64,000 nucleotides of DNA, from NCBI GenBank assembly GCA_017460225.1, contig JAFUBM010000004.1, forward strand, positions 1 to 64,000. The letters are read 5' to 3'. The stretch is from Candidatus Saccharimonadota bacterium (GTDB taxonomy: Bacteria; Patescibacteriota; Saccharimonadia; Saccharimonadales; Saccharimonadaceae). The position numbers and the translations under genes were made by a program. Positions 1 to 7,986 of the stretch are shown piece by piece. Every line of letters starts with the position of its first letter. Position 1 is the first letter of the stretch. The notes beneath the pieces were generated by a model. It was given only the letters and a program-made list of their open reading frames with translations. It ran no database searches and was not told where the DNA came from.

Positions 1-1
1 G

Positions 2-175
2 AAAGACGCAATTGCTACTACTGCTCTCACCATCTTCTGCAACAACGCCGGTGGCTACACTTTGAAGGCTGCTACTGCCAACCTTGTTGAATGGAACAGT
101 AGTACTGATGCTGCCGTCGCTTCCGGCAAAAACATTCCTGCTTTAAAGTTTTTTTTTGGTTTCATTCGCATCTAA
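2..175 (+). pseudogene. 3' part of a secreted surface-protein gene, apparently truncated
   Basis: The window opens inside a reading frame of 57 codons that ends with TAA at 173. The visible part (TTALTIFCNNAGGYTLKAAT...) resembles the middle of the secreted protein at 11405, which has TTTYEVLCNY followed by GWYVTAD. It stops where that protein still has about 100 residues to go, and it lacks the shared C-terminal AGTYxGxVVY motif. The last residues (KFFFGFIRI) come from a run of nine T at 149-157 and look like out-of-frame translation. A truncated or frameshifted gene is the simplest reading; phase variation or an assembly error in the T run are alternatives. Codon use favours GCT/ACT as in the gene at 13176. 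Confidence 0.5.
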
Positions 176-182
176 AATGATG

Positions 183-188
183 TATAAT
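183..188 (+). promoter_or_regulatory. -10 box of the membrane-protein gene at 213
   Basis: TATAAT stands 24 bases before the TTG start at 213, with a GGAGG site at 205-209 between them. No convincing -35 hexamer is seen. Confidence 0.55.
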
Positions 189-212
189 GGGAAACATAAA
201 ATTGGAGGTATT

Positions 213-833
213 TTGGAAGAAAAGCTATATTTTAAGCCCGAAGAATACGGGAAGAAAAAGGAAAAGAGAGAGAAATCCGAGAAAAAAAACCACAAAGGGC
301 TTAAACTAGTCATCTTTCTAATTTTTATCGTGGTAATTATAATCGTTGTCCTTTGGCTTCTCCGCGGCAAAACTACCGTTTCCGGCCGTTTCCCAGAAAA
401 CATCAAGAACGAATCGCTAGAGTGTAGCGCCACTAACCAAGTTTATGAAAAAATTAACCGCATAAAACCCGCCAGCTCTGAGACCAAAATTACCATGATT
501 TTCTACGGCACGAACGAACTCAATTCTATCAACCTCCGCCATACAATGCATCTAGCTTCAAACAAGGAAGCTGGCGAAGCCGAAGCAATCGTCCATGTCC
601 AACTCGCAGAAAATCTCGCCAGCTCCGGCCTAGGCTACGAAGAATTTGACAATAAGTTCACGCGAATCGACGGCGACTTGACCTTAAGTCTTTATAGCAA
701 CAGCAAGTTCAAAAAAGACACCGCCTATGAGTATTTTTTAATCAATAAAACCGCCGTCCCGACTAGCCTCGAAGAATTCCGCGCAATCTACGAATCTCAA
801 GGCTTCATCTGTAAAAGTTCAATCGATAAATAA
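213..833 (+). CDS. membrane-anchored extracellular protein of unknown function
   Basis: 206 residues. The TTG at 213 is chosen as start because GGAGG lies four bases upstream (205-209) and a TATAAT box sits at 183; the ATG codons at 177 and 180 would overlap that promoter. The protein opens with a lysine/glutamate-rich cytoplasmic segment, then one strongly hydrophobic helix (about residues 35-57, IFLIFIVVIIIVVLWLL), then about 145 residues predicted outside the cell. The outer part has two cysteines and no motif I recognise. It is followed after 10 bp by the DUF916-like surface gene, whose AAAGGAG site lies in the gap, so the two are probably co-transcribed. Confidence 0.75.
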   Translation: MEEKLYFKPEEYGKKKEKREKSEKKNHKGLKLVIFLIFIVVIIIVVLWLLRGKTTVSGRFPENIKNESLECSATNQVYEKINRIKPASSETKITMIFYGTNELNSINLRHTMHLASNKEAGEAEAIVHVQLAENLASSGLGYEEFDNKFTRIDGDLTLSLYSNSKFKKDTAYEYFLINKTAVPTSLEEFRAIYESQGFICKSSIDK

Positions 834-843
834 AGGAGTATTT

Positions 844-1755
844 ATGAAATCCAAACTAAAAACTAAACTCGCCGTCCTCGCCGCGGTCTTTGCTACGATT
901 CTGGCGGCCACCCCGCAAACAATGCCAGCCCATGCCTCGACTTATTCCGTCTCGCCGATGTATCAAATGATTTCTCTAACACCGGGCGAGACCTATGTCG
1001 GCAATTTCGAGATCGTTAATCCGGGCGACAACGTATACAACTTCTACTATCAGCTCAGAGTCGAGCCATATAGCGTAGACGAGGCAAACTCGCCGCAACT
1101 AGAAGCAAACGGCGACTATAGTCACATCGTTGATTGGATTGAGCTTTCTAATCCAACAGGAGTTATCGCGCCGAACGAACACGCCGAGGCTCGCTTCGTC
1201 ATCGATGTCCCGGAAAATGCACCAGCTGGCGGGCAGTATGCCTCTATTGTTGTTTCTTCTGGCGAATACCGCGTGGATAATTCTGACGTTGACCTCCGCG
1301 AAGTTTACGAGACTGCTCATATTCTTTATGCCGACATAGCCGGCGAAACCGTCCGCAAAGGAACAATCACCGACATTTCTGTCCCGAGCTTCCTGCTTTC
1401 CGGCCAAATTACGGGTAGTGCCACCATCAATAATGAAGGCAACGTTCATTCTGAAGCCGTTCAAACTATGCAAATCTTCCCACTCTTTTCTAACGAAGAA
1501 GTTTATACTAACGAAGAAGACCCAAAAAAGACCTGGATTATGCCTGAACGAAGCATCTTCACGTCCGTTAAATGGGATGGCGCACCATCTCTCGGCGTCT
1601 TCCACGTCATCTATAACGTCGAATATGAAGGTGTCAAAGCTAACGTCGACAAAATCGTCATTGTCTGCCCGATTTGGCTTCTCTTTATCCTTATCGCCTG
1701 CCTCTTCATAGTCCTCTTCGCTATTATCTTTGGTGAAAAGAAAGAGAAGAAATAA
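844..1755 (+). CDS. DUF916/WxL-locus-like anchored surface protein
   Basis: 303 residues: a signal peptide (about 1-31, ending AHA-S), an Ig-like exoplasmic part, one C-terminal membrane helix (about 275-296, PIWLLFILIACLFIVLFAII) and a short basic tail. It is one of four paralogues in the window (with 12212, 13983, 14961). They share PGETYxGxFxVxNP near the mature N-terminus, VPxxxPxGGQY in the middle and WxxxPxLGxxxV before the helix. The architecture matches the DUF916-type proteins that pair with WxL surface proteins in Firmicutes, which bind the wall and the partner protein; that family assignment is inference from layout and motifs. AAAGGAG precedes the ATG. Confidence 0.6.
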   Translation: MKSKLKTKLAVLAAVFATILAATPQTMPAHASTYSVSPMYQMISLTPGETYVGNFEIVNPGDNVYNFYYQLRVEPYSVDEANSPQLEANGDYSHIVDWIELSNPTGVIAPNEHAEARFVIDVPENAPAGGQYASIVVSSGEYRVDNSDVDLREVYETAHILYADIAGETVRKGTITDISVPSFLLSGQITGSATINNEGNVHSEAVQTMQIFPLFSNEEVYTNEEDPKKTWIMPERSIFTSVKWDGAPSLGVFHVIYNVEYEGVKANVDKIVIVCPIWLLFILIACLFIVLFAIIFGEKKEKK

Positions 1756-1785
1756 AACCCGCTTCCGCCATCTAACAAAACGTGT

Positions 1786-1791
1786 TATACT
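1786..1791 (+). promoter_or_regulatory. -10 box of the small transcript at about 1798
   Basis: TATACT lies in the gap after the surface gene, followed by AGGAGG and a 12-codon ORF. The -35 region is not clear. Confidence 0.5.
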
Positions 1792-1797
1792 AAACAA

Positions 1798-2012
1798 GTC
1801 ATTAATTAGGAGGTAAATTTATGTCCCAGTTTTTGACAGGCGCCCGCTTCTCCGCCTAGCCAGCGCGAAAGGCAAGTTAGATTTTAGGTGGCTCCTAAAA
1901 GAATGAATACCGAAAATCCAGCGCCCGGGGCCGCGTTAAAGCTCCATAACTCCCTAGGAGTTAAAAGATTTTCGGCGGGCCCAAGAAAAGACCTCCCCAA
2001 AGGGGAGGCCGT
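1798..2012 (+). ncRNA. candidate structured RNA of unknown class containing a 12-codon ORF
   Basis: The gap between converging genes holds a -10 box (1786), a strong Shine-Dalgarno site, a 12-codon ORF (1821-1859), and then sequence rich in exact inverted repeats. These are a 7-bp hairpin TTTTAGG(1882)/CCTAAAA(1894), a 9-bp stem CCGAAAATC(1910)/GATTTTCGG(1967) enclosing a 6-bp hairpin AACTCC(1948)/GGAGTT(1957), and a possible outer pairing GCCCGC(1842)/GCGGGC(1975). A terminator hairpin ends it at 1992-2008. I checked by eye for tmRNA, RNase P RNA, SRP RNA and common riboswitch cores and saw none. The next gene is on the other strand, so this is not a leader of that gene. Confidence 0.45.
1821..1859 (+). 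CDS. 12-residue peptide ORF
   Basis: ATG at 1821 follows AGGAGG (1808-1813) by seven bases and reads MSQFLTGARFSA before TAG. The strong ribosome site and the promoter at 1786 argue that it is translated. It lies at the 5' end of the structured transcript, a position typical of leader peptides or dual-function RNAs, but no regulated gene follows on this strand. The function is unknown. Confidence 0.35.
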   Translation: MSQFLTGARFSA

Positions 2013-2015
2013 TTC
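1984..2015. terminator. bidirectional terminator between the small RNA and the FtsK-like gene
   Basis: CCTCCCC (1992-1998), loop AAA, GGGGAGG (2002-2008), flanked by AAGAAA and TTTCTT. The T-rich side is better for the minus strand, where it follows the stop of the FtsK-like gene directly. Confidence 0.75.
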
Positions 2016-2711
2016 TTATAGTTTCTCTATACGCTTATAAACTTTTTCCAATGGTAAATCAGGCACCCTAAGTTTCTTGAGTTCTCCAAAATGTTTCACC
2101 AAAGCCTCTCCGGATTCCGCCAAGACATCCGCGCCTTTCATATTCAAGAAAGTTGCTTGATCCTTAGAGGCTAAATCAAAGGAGAAAATATAGTCAAAAC
2201 TATTCAGACGAGACTTATCCAGAGTCTCGTTCAAATAAGCGTTCGTCGTGAGAATCAGATGGATTTTAACGTGTTTCCCGATAGATAGGAGTTCTTTCAA
2301 AATTGGATCCAAAGCTTTACGGTCAAGTTCGGTAAACTCGTCGATTATTACCAAAATGTGCGGCAGCGACGTTATGTCTAACAGTCGCCGCTGTTTTATC
2401 AGTTCCCGGCGCGCCCTGAGCTCCTGCTTTAAAAACCGCAACGAGTCGTTTATCTTGTCGCAAGAGGTTGCGATTGGGCGTCCAAGATGCGGGATTTCGT
2501 TGAATTCAAACAACTCAATCTTCTTTGGATCGAAGAATAAACAATTCAGTTCTTCGGGAGAGTTTTTCGCTACCAAGGTAGTAACAATCGAATCAACTAA
2601 AACGCTCTTCCCGGAGCCCGTCTCGCCACAAATCAAAATACCTGAACATTTTCCCAAATCCAAATAATATCGCCGCCCGCCATCATCTGTACCTATCAAA
2701 ACCTTTAACAT
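2016..2711 (-). CDS. minimal FtsK/SpoIIIE-family ATPase
   Basis: 231 residues. The core motor motifs are present: Walker A GETGSGKS (about residues 29-36), the FDPKKIEL segment typical of FtsK/SpoIIIE, and Walker B LVIIDEF. There is no membrane domain, no alpha domain of normal size and no winged-helix gamma domain, so it is far shorter than chromosomal FtsK. It could be a stand-alone DNA or protein translocation motor or a partner of a membrane complex encoded elsewhere. TATAAT on the minus strand (2718-2723) ends six bases before the ATG, so the mRNA should be leaderless. The gene converges on the small RNA at 1798-2012. Confidence 0.75.
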   Translation of the reverse strand: MLKVLIGTDDGGRRYYLDLGKCSGILICGETGSGKSVLVDSIVTTLVAKNSPEELNCLFFDPKKIELFEFNEIPHLGRPIATSCDKINDSLRFLKQELRARRELIKQRRLLDITSLPHILVIIDEFTELDRKALDPILKELLSIGKHVKIHLILTTNAYLNETLDKSRLNSFDYIFSFDLASKDQATFLNMKGADVLAESGEALVKHFGELKKLRVPDLPLEKVYKRIEKL

Positions 2712-2717
2712 AACCCT

Positions 2718-2723
2718 ATTATA
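2718..2723 (-). promoter_or_regulatory. leaderless -10 box of the FtsK-like gene
   Basis: TATAAT on the minus strand, six bases from the ATG at 2711. Confidence 0.7.
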
Positions 2724-2760
2724 CTTCCGTAGCGCAATCTGGACAAGCTAGACGAACCCG

Positions 2761-4041
2761 TCAAAACGGCTTCGCCAGCCCCAAGCGGGAATTGTTTTCG
2801 GCAATCCGGATTAGCTCGTTATACTTCGCAATCCGTTCGGAGCGAGAAAGCGAGCCGGTCTTTATCTGTCCGGCGCCCAGGCCCACGGCCAAGTGTGCAA
2901 TCGAGACGTCCTCCGTCTCGCCCGAGCGGTGGGAGATAATCGTCTTGAACCCGGCTTTTTGCGCCATCTTCACGGCGTTAATCGTCTCAGATAGACTCCC
3001 GATTTGGTTCGGCTTGATGAGGATAGCGTTGCCTGCTTTTTCGGCAATCCCCTTTTTTAGCAACTTCGTATTCGTCACAAACAAGTCATCCCCCACCAGC
3101 TGGATGCGTCCCCCGAGCCGCTCTGTCAACATTTTCCATCCTGCCCAGTCGCTTTCGGCTAGACCATCTTCTATCGAGACCACTGGATAATTATTGATAA
3201 TCCAATCATACCAGTTGGTTAGATCGTCTGCGCTCTTCCAGTCCCCGTTCGTCTTCAAGACATAATGGTCTTTGTCATAAAACTCTGACGATGCAATATC
3301 CATGGCCATGGCAATATCTTCGCCAGCCCGATACCCCGCCCGCTCAATTGCCAACTTTATGCACTCCAAAGGCTCGTTGTTGCCGTCTCTTACCTTAGGC
3401 GCATAGCCACCTTCATCGCCAACAGTCGTTGGGTAGCCCCGCTCTTTCAACACGTCTTTCAGAGTATGGAACACTTCCGCGCCCATCCGCACCGCGTCGC
3501 CGATATTTTCTGCGCCAACCGGGATAATCATATATTCCTGGAAATCCGTCGCCCAATCTGCGTGTTCGCCACCATTCATCACGTTCATCATCGGCATTGG
3601 CAGGCTCATCTCGCTCGTTGTCCCGGCGAGCTCCGCAACGTAAGCATAAAACGGCAATCTCTTTGCCCGCGCTACGGCCTTTGCCGTTGCTAGGGAAACC
3701 GCCAAGATCGCGTTTGCGCCAAGGCGGGATTTATTCTCCGTCCCGTCGAGGTCTAGCATAATCTGGTCTACAATATGCTGATCCGCCGTATTGCCAACCA
3801 GTACATCTTTTATCTTACTGTTTACATTCCAGACGGCCTTGTAGACACTTTTGCCACCATACGCCTTGGGGTCTCCGTCGCGCAACTCTAGCGCTTCGCC
3901 GCTTCCCGTCGACGCGCCCGACGGCACGGCCGCCCGCCCCGCTTGTCCCGACTCCAGGAAGACATCCGCCTCCACCGTCGGGTTCCCCCGAGAATCTAAA
4001 ATCTGCCTCGCTTTGATATTAGAAATTACAAAATTATCCAT
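2761..4041 (-). CDS. eno: enolase (phosphopyruvate hydratase)
   Basis: 426 residues from the ATG at 4041, close to the usual enolase length. Enolase converts 2-phosphoglycerate to phosphoenolpyruvate in lower glycolysis. Visible hallmarks are the N-terminal [17 protein letters not shown], the metal-binding acids in [20 protein letters not shown] and [10 protein letters not shown], and the C-terminal signature [17 protein letters not shown]. The frame is open further upstream, but the extra residues are not enolase-like and would overlap the promoter. The -10 box TATAAT (minus strand, 4054 to 4049) ends seven bases before this ATG, so the mRNA should be leaderless. The gene is divergent from the one at 4086. 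Confidence 0.97.
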   Translation of the reverse strand: MDNFVISNIKARQILDSRGNPTVEADVFLESGQAGRAAVPSGASTGSGEALELRDGDPKAYGGKSVYKAVWNVNSKIKDVLVGNTADQHIVDQIMLDLDGTENKSRLGANAILAVSLATAKAVARAKRLPFYAYVAELAGTTSEMSLPMPMMNVMNGGEHADWATDFQEYMIIPVGAENIGDAVRMGAEVFHTLKDVLKERGYPTTVGDEGGYAPKVRDGNNEPLECIKLAIERAGYRAGEDIAMAMDIASSEFYDKDHYVLKTNGDWKSADDLTNWYDWIINNYPVVSIEDGLAESDWAGWKMLTERLGGRIQLVGDDLFVTNTKLLKKGIAEKAGNAILIKPNQIGSLSETINAVKMAQKAGFKTIISHRSGETEDVSIAHLAVGLGAGQIKTGSLSRSERIAKYNELIRIAENNSRLGLAKPF

Positions 4042-4048
4042 AAGCATT

Positions 4049-4076
4049 ATTATATCACACTTCTCTGCGGTATAAT
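4049..4076. promoter_or_regulatory. interlocked divergent promoters of eno and the gene at 4086
   Basis: A minus-strand TATAAT (4049-4054) serves eno and a plus-strand TATAAT (4071-4076) serves the gene at 4086. They are separated by 16 bp, so each -10 box sits where the -35 box of the other promoter would be. Both starts are 7-9 bases beyond their -10 boxes. Confidence 0.65.
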
Positions 4077-4085
4077 ATATTATAT

Positions 4086-4580
4086 ATGTCAAAATCCCCC
4101 GCCAAACCGTTAAAAATCCTCCTCGCCGTCTTTGCTATTGTGTTGTTTGTCCTTGTGTTGGAATCTCTGCCTACTACTATCGTCAAGACCACCAAGACTC
4201 GCACCCAGGAGACCTCCAGCCTCGATTTCTATTATTTTACCGGCCTGACGGATTTGCTCGAAGACGATTTGGAGCTTCGCCTGCAAGAGCTGGGTGTCCC
4301 AGAAGAAGATTATGGTAATCTCAGCGAATATTTTTCCGCGGACGAGTTGTATACTATCGAGCTCAAGTCCGCCCTCGCGGAAGATCTAGACGAGACCTGG
4401 GTTTTAGTAGACGCGTCCGAGCTGACAGAGTTGCAGAGCATCTTTGCGCTTGACGCCGACTCGCTTGCCGCCTTTGACCACACCTCCGCCCCGCCGGCGG
4501 AATATACCTCCCTCGCCGATTTGTTAGAGACGTATCATTACGCTCTGACCCACGTCGAGGATTACGACCTCGTCGAATAA
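4086..4580 (+). CDS. small anchored acidic protein of unknown function
   Basis: 164 residues: a short basic N-terminus, one membrane helix (about 9-27, [20 protein letters not shown]), then an acidic, leucine-rich exoplasmic region without cysteines. I do not recognise a family. TATAAT (4071-4076) ends nine bases before the ATG, with no ribosome site, so it is predicted leaderless. The stop lies four bases before the -10 box of uvrC. Confidence 0.7.
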   Translation: MSKSPAKPLKILLAVFAIVLFVLVLESLPTTIVKTTKTRTQETSSLDFYYFTGLTDLLEDDLELRLQELGVPEEDYGNLSEYFSADELYTIELKSALAEDLDETWVLVDASELTELQSIFALDADSLAAFDHTSAPPAEYTSLADLLETYHYALTHVEDYDLVE

Positions 4581-4583
4581 TGG

Positions 4584-4589
4584 TATAAT
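4584..4589 (+). promoter_or_regulatory. leaderless -10 box of uvrC
   Basis: TATAAT ends seven bases before the ATG at 4597. Confidence 0.7.
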
Positions 4590-4596
4590 TATCCTT

Positions 4597-5889
4597 ATGA
4601 ATGAGTCATTAAAAAAGAAGCTCAAAACTCTCCCCTCTGCCCCCGGAGTTTATTTCCATAAAAACTCCGCCGGAGAGGTCATCTATGTCGGCAAGGCCGC
4701 CGTCCTGAAGAACCGCGTCCGCCAGTATTTCCATCACGACAAAAATCGCGACGCCAAAACCGCCGCACTAGTCGCAGAAATCGCCATGACCGACTGGATT
4801 GTAGTGGACACGGAGATGGACGCCCTTTTCCTCGAGAGCGAGATGATCAAACGCTATATGCCAAAGTGGAACATCCTCCTTCGCGACGACAAAACCGTCT
4901 CTTATGTTCGGATTGACCTAAAGTCCGCAGTCCCCTATGTCTCGCTTACTCGCCAGCCGCTCGGCGACAACGCTCGCTATATCGGCCCGTTTTATGCCAA
5001 AACTACTATCAACACCGCCCTCCGGATTCTCCGTAAGATTTTCCCCTATTACGACAAGCCCTACACCGGCAAGAAAACTCTCGAGACTGACCTCGGGCTT
5101 ACCCCCGGTATCGAAATCGGCAAGATGTCTCCCGAGGATTATCATAAAATCCTTGGCAGTCTCATCCGCTATCTCGAGGGCGACCGCCAAAAACTCCTGA
5201 AAGACCTCGAGCGCGAGATGCGCGAAGAAGCCGCCCAAAAACATTTTGAGCGCGCCGCTGAGCTCCGCAACGAGCTTTTTGGGCTCAAAGGGCTGAAGAA
5301 AAAAATCGTCTTCTCCGACAAAGAGTTCCTGGATATTTCTTCCGACGAAGCCCTTGTCCAGCTCCAGACCCTCCTCCACCTCCCCGAGCCGCCCCGCCGT
5401 ATTGAAGGCTACGACATCTCTCACCAATCCGGGGAAGACGTAGTTGGCTCAATGGTTGTCTTTGTCAACGGCGTGTCTGACCGCTCCGAGTACCGTAAGT
5501 TTAAGCTCCACGCCCAACAAAACAACGATCTCGCCTCGCTCACAGAAGTCCTTTCTCGCCGACTCAAACATTCCGACTGGGACCTGCCGGATTTGATTCT
5601 TCTCGACGGCGGCGAGGCCCAAGTCGCCGCAATTCTCCCCCTCCTCGAGCCGCTCAACATCCCTGTCGTCGGCCGGGACAAATCCGGCGACCATAGCAAA
5701 TCAGCCCCTGTTGTGCTCGTCATTCCGGAGCCAGAATCCGCGAATTCTGAGCGCGGGCGCCACTTCCGAAAAATCCAGCTCCCCCAGAGCGATCACCTCG
5801 CCCGCCTCGTCGCTCGCGTCGACGAAGAAGCCCACCGGTTTGCCATCACTTACCATACCCTCTTGAAACGCAAACGACTTCTGATATAA
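4597..5889 (+). CDS. uvrC: UvrC excinuclease subunit, shortened
   Basis: 430 residues. UvrC makes both incisions in nucleotide excision repair after UvrAB marks damage; uvrB is at 46741 in this window. The N-terminal GIY-YIG nuclease (LPSAPGVYFH, VIYVGKA) is present, then a UVR motif (about 210-235) that binds UvrB, then the RNase H-like endonuclease with EGYDISH, LLDGG and the late His in EAHRFAITYH. The C-terminal tandem helix-hairpin-helix DNA-binding region and the linker parts of full-length UvrC (around 600 residues) are missing, because the frame ends just after that His. The stop codon overlaps the -10 box of secG. Confidence 0.93.
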   Translation: MNESLKKKLKTLPSAPGVYFHKNSAGEVIYVGKAAVLKNRVRQYFHHDKNRDAKTAALVAEIAMTDWIVVDTEMDALFLESEMIKRYMPKWNILLRDDKTVSYVRIDLKSAVPYVSLTRQPLGDNARYIGPFYAKTTINTALRILRKIFPYYDKPYTGKKTLETDLGLTPGIEIGKMSPEDYHKILGSLIRYLEGDRQKLLKDLEREMREEAAQKHFERAAELRNELFGLKGLKKKIVFSDKEFLDISSDEALVQLQTLLHLPEPPRRIEGYDISHQSGEDVVGSMVVFVNGVSDRSEYRKFKLHAQQNNDLASLTEVLSRRLKHSDWDLPDLILLDGGEAQVAAILPLLEPLNIPVVGRDKSGDHSKSAPVVLVIPEPESANSERGRHFRKIQLPQSDHLARLVARVDEEAHRFAITYHTLLKRKRLLI

Positions 5890-5890
5890 T
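5885..5890 (+). promoter_or_regulatory. leaderless -10 box of secG, overlapping the uvrC stop codon
   Basis: TATAAT includes the uvrC TAA (5887-5889) and ends six bases before the secG ATG. Confidence 0.65.
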
Positions 5891-5896
5891 AGTAGT

Positions 5897-6121
5897 ATGA
5901 ACTTAGTTGCTATTTTCCAAACTCTTATCGTTATCTCCGCTGTGTTGACCGTCCTCTTTGTCCTGCTCCAGCAGCGCGGCGCTTCGCTTGGCGCCGGTCT
6001 CGGCGGCTCCGGTGAGCTCTATACTACTCGTCGCGGCCTCGACAAATCTCTCTTCAACGCCACTATCGTTGTCGCCGTAATCTTTGTTCTGTCTATCCTG
6101 GGGCTGTTGATTTTTGCTTAA
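5897..6121 (+). CDS. secG: SecG preprotein translocase subunit
   Basis: 74 residues with two membrane helices (about 5-24 and 54-73) joined by a glycine-rich loop (GASLGAGLGGSGELYTTRRG), the layout of SecG. SecG assists SecYEA during protein export, which fits the large number of exported proteins here. The start is predicted leaderless (-10 box at 5885-5890). The substrate-binding protein gene follows after 10 bp with its own TAGGAG site, so the two probably share a transcript. Confidence 0.88.
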   Translation: MNLVAIFQTLIVISAVLTVLFVLLQQRGASLGAGLGGSGELYTTRRGLDKSLFNATIVVAVIFVLSILGLLIFA

Positions 6122-6131
6122 GTAGGAGCTT

Positions 6132-7859
6132 ATGAGACTATTATCCAAAAAGCGTGGGCAAAAAGTATTGAGGCGGGTCTCGCGCCTGTCTGAGGCTGCC
6201 ACCGCCTCTACCGAGGAACACATCAAGGAGAACTTTCTCAAACGTCTCTCCCATGTTGGTGACGTCCGCCTCTTTGTGCTAGAATGGGGATTGCTCGTCT
6301 TTGCGCTCTTTATGCTGGCGCTGACTCAGAGCTTCTGGTTCGCCAACTCTTACTCCGTCGACGCTTATATCTCCGGCGGTACGTACACCGAGGCCACCCT
6401 CGGCAAGGTCAACTCTCTTAACCCCCTCTTTGCCTCGACCAACAGCGAAAAGACCATCTCTAAGCTCCTCTTCCTCGGCCTCACCGGTTCGGACTCTTCC
6501 GGTCACGTCGGCAACGTCCTGGCCAGCTCCGTCCGCTCCGACGCTTCCGGCAAAGTCTGGACAGTCAAGCTCCGCGACGGTCTTAAATGGTCCGACGGGG
6601 AAGACCTGACCAACGCCGACGTCCTCTTTACCGCCGAGCTCATCAAAAACCCCTCCGTTGTGTCCAACTTTTCCTCCAACCTCAACCGCGTCGCCGTCCG
6701 CGAGGATACCTCCGGCAATCTTGTCTTTGAGCTTCCCTCTAGCTATGCAGATTTTGCCTCCGCGCTCGACTTCCCGATTCTTCCCAAACACATCCTAGAA
6801 AACATCGACCCCGCAACTTTGCTAGAGTCTGCCTTTTCCTCTACGCCGGTCTCGTCCGGCCCCTTTGCCTATAATGCCTCTCAGGTCGTCGGGACGGCGG
6901 GCGAGTCTATCGTCTATCTTTCTGCCAACAAATACTATTACAAATCCCTCCCCAAGGTCAAATCTTTCGTCGTCCATGCTTACACTTCCGCCGAAGAAAT
7001 CAAGCTCGCCCTCAACTCCGGTGCTGTCTCCGCCACTGCCGAGCTCCTGCCCACCGATGCCGCCGACATCTCCGCCCGTACCGTCTACGAAAAACAGACC
7101 AAGATCAACTCTGGCGTCTTCCTCTTTATGAACACCAAATCCGGCATCTTAAAGAGCAAATCCCTCCGCAAAGCCATCCAGACCGGGCTAGATATCGCCG
7201 AGCTTCGCACGCTGATTGGCGACGAGCCCGCCCTTGATTACCCCATTCTCAAGTCTCAGCTTTCCCTCGACGAATGGCCGGCGCTCCCCGCCCGGGATTT
7301 CGACGCCGCCAAGGCCGCGGTTGAATCCGTTGACAACCGCCACCTCTCCCTCGTCACCATCAACACCGGCTACTTTCCCGCCCTCGCCGAAGACCTCGCC
7401 GCGCAGCTTGAGGCGCTAGGTTTTTCCGTCACCGTCGACCAATACGAGCCTGGCCAAGAGTTTGTAGTCAACGTTATCGCCAACCGCGCCTACGACGTCC
7501 TCCTCTACGAGGTCGACCTCGGCGCCAACCCAGATCTGCTCGTCTACTATCATTCCTCCCAAGCTTCCCAGAATGGGCTCAACCTTTCTAATTATAATTC
7601 CTCCGTCGCCGACGAGCTCATTCTCTCCGCCCGCGAGACCGCCGACGAAGAAACCCAGAAGTCAAAGTACGAGGCCTTTCTCCGCCGCTGGCTCGAAGAC
7701 GCCCCCGCCATCGGCCTTTACCAAGTCAATATGAGTTATTATTTCGACCGCAACGTCAAGACTTTCTCCGAGGACAATGCTCTCGTCGTCCCCACGGACC
7801 GTTTTGCCGATGTCGAATACTGGGCCACAGAAAAAGTTGCCAAAAATCGCACCCCGTAG
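6132..7859 (+). CDS. membrane-anchored family-5 substrate-binding protein (oligopeptide type)
   Basis: 575 residues. A cytoplasmic N-terminus of about 50 residues precedes one membrane helix (about 51-70, LEWGLLVFALFMLALTQSF), after which the sequence follows the SBP_bac_5 (OppA/DppA) pattern: LNPLFASTNSEKTISKLLFLGL, VWTVKLRDGLKWSDGEDLTNADVLFT and FLFMNTKS. These proteins bind peptides or nickel for ABC import. Here the protein is tethered by a signal anchor, not a lipobox, and no matching permease or ATPase genes are adjacent. It may feed a transporter encoded elsewhere; the peptide ligand is inferred from the family only. It lies just behind secG, and the -10 box of tRNA-Leu follows the stop directly. 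Confidence 0.85.
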   Translation: MRLLSKKRGQKVLRRVSRLSEAATASTEEHIKENFLKRLSHVGDVRLFVLEWGLLVFALFMLALTQSFWFANSYSVDAYISGGTYTEATLGKVNSLNPLFASTNSEKTISKLLFLGLTGSDSSGHVGNVLASSVRSDASGKVWTVKLRDGLKWSDGEDLTNADVLFTAELIKNPSVVSNFSSNLNRVAVREDTSGNLVFELPSSYADFASALDFPILPKHILENIDPATLLESAFSSTPVSSGPFAYNASQVVGTAGESIVYLSANKYYYKSLPKVKSFVVHAYTSAEEIKLALNSGAVSATAELLPTDAADISARTVYEKQTKINSGVFLFMNTKSGILKSKSLRKAIQTGLDIAELRTLIGDEPALDYPILKSQLSLDEWPALPARDFDAAKAAVESVDNRHLSLVTINTGYFPALAEDLAAQLEALGFSVTVDQYEPGQEFVVNVIANRAYDVLLYEVDLGANPDLLVYYHSSQASQNGLNLSNYNSSVADELILSARETADEETQKSKYEAFLRRWLEDAPAIGLYQVNMSYYFDRNVKTFSEDNALVVPTDRFADVEYWATEKVAKNRTP

Positions 7860-7865
7860 TATAAT
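7860..7865 (+). promoter_or_regulatory. -10 box of tRNA-Leu
   Basis: TATAAT directly after the TAG stop of the preceding gene and 30 bases before the mature tRNA 5' end. Confidence 0.55.
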
Positions 7866-7895
7866 ATAATCATTGATAGCTTTTTTACAACTTGT

Positions 7896-7986
7896 GCGCC
7901 TGTGGTGGAATTGGTAGACACGCTACCTTGAGGTGGTAGTGGCCATTTTAAGTGCTGTGCTAGTTCGAGTCTAGTCAGGCGCACCA
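7896..7986 (+). tRNA. tRNA-Leu (anticodon GAG)
   Basis: 91 nt with a long variable arm (class II). The acceptor stem is GCGCCTG (7896-7902) with CAGGCGC (7976-7982), and the CCA end is encoded (7984-7986). The anticodon stem CTACC/GGTAG encloses the loop TTGAGGT with GAG at 7930-7932. The T-arm contains GTTCGAGTC. A T7 run follows, preceded by GCTATC, which can pair with GATAGC before the tRNA. Confidence 0.97.

Noticed and set aside
1099-1797. Long minus-strand frame opposite the surface gene at 844
   Set aside because: It is a shadow of a well-supported gene, has no ribosome site or promoter, and an arginine/aspartate-rich composition without any domain. Similar long antisense frames occur opposite most genes here because of the NNC-biased codon use.
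1798-2012. tmRNA, RNase P RNA, SRP RNA or 6S RNA
   Set aside because: None of their conserved core sequences (tRNA-like ends, P4 consensus, GGAAG SRP tetraloop region, long single hairpin) could be seen.
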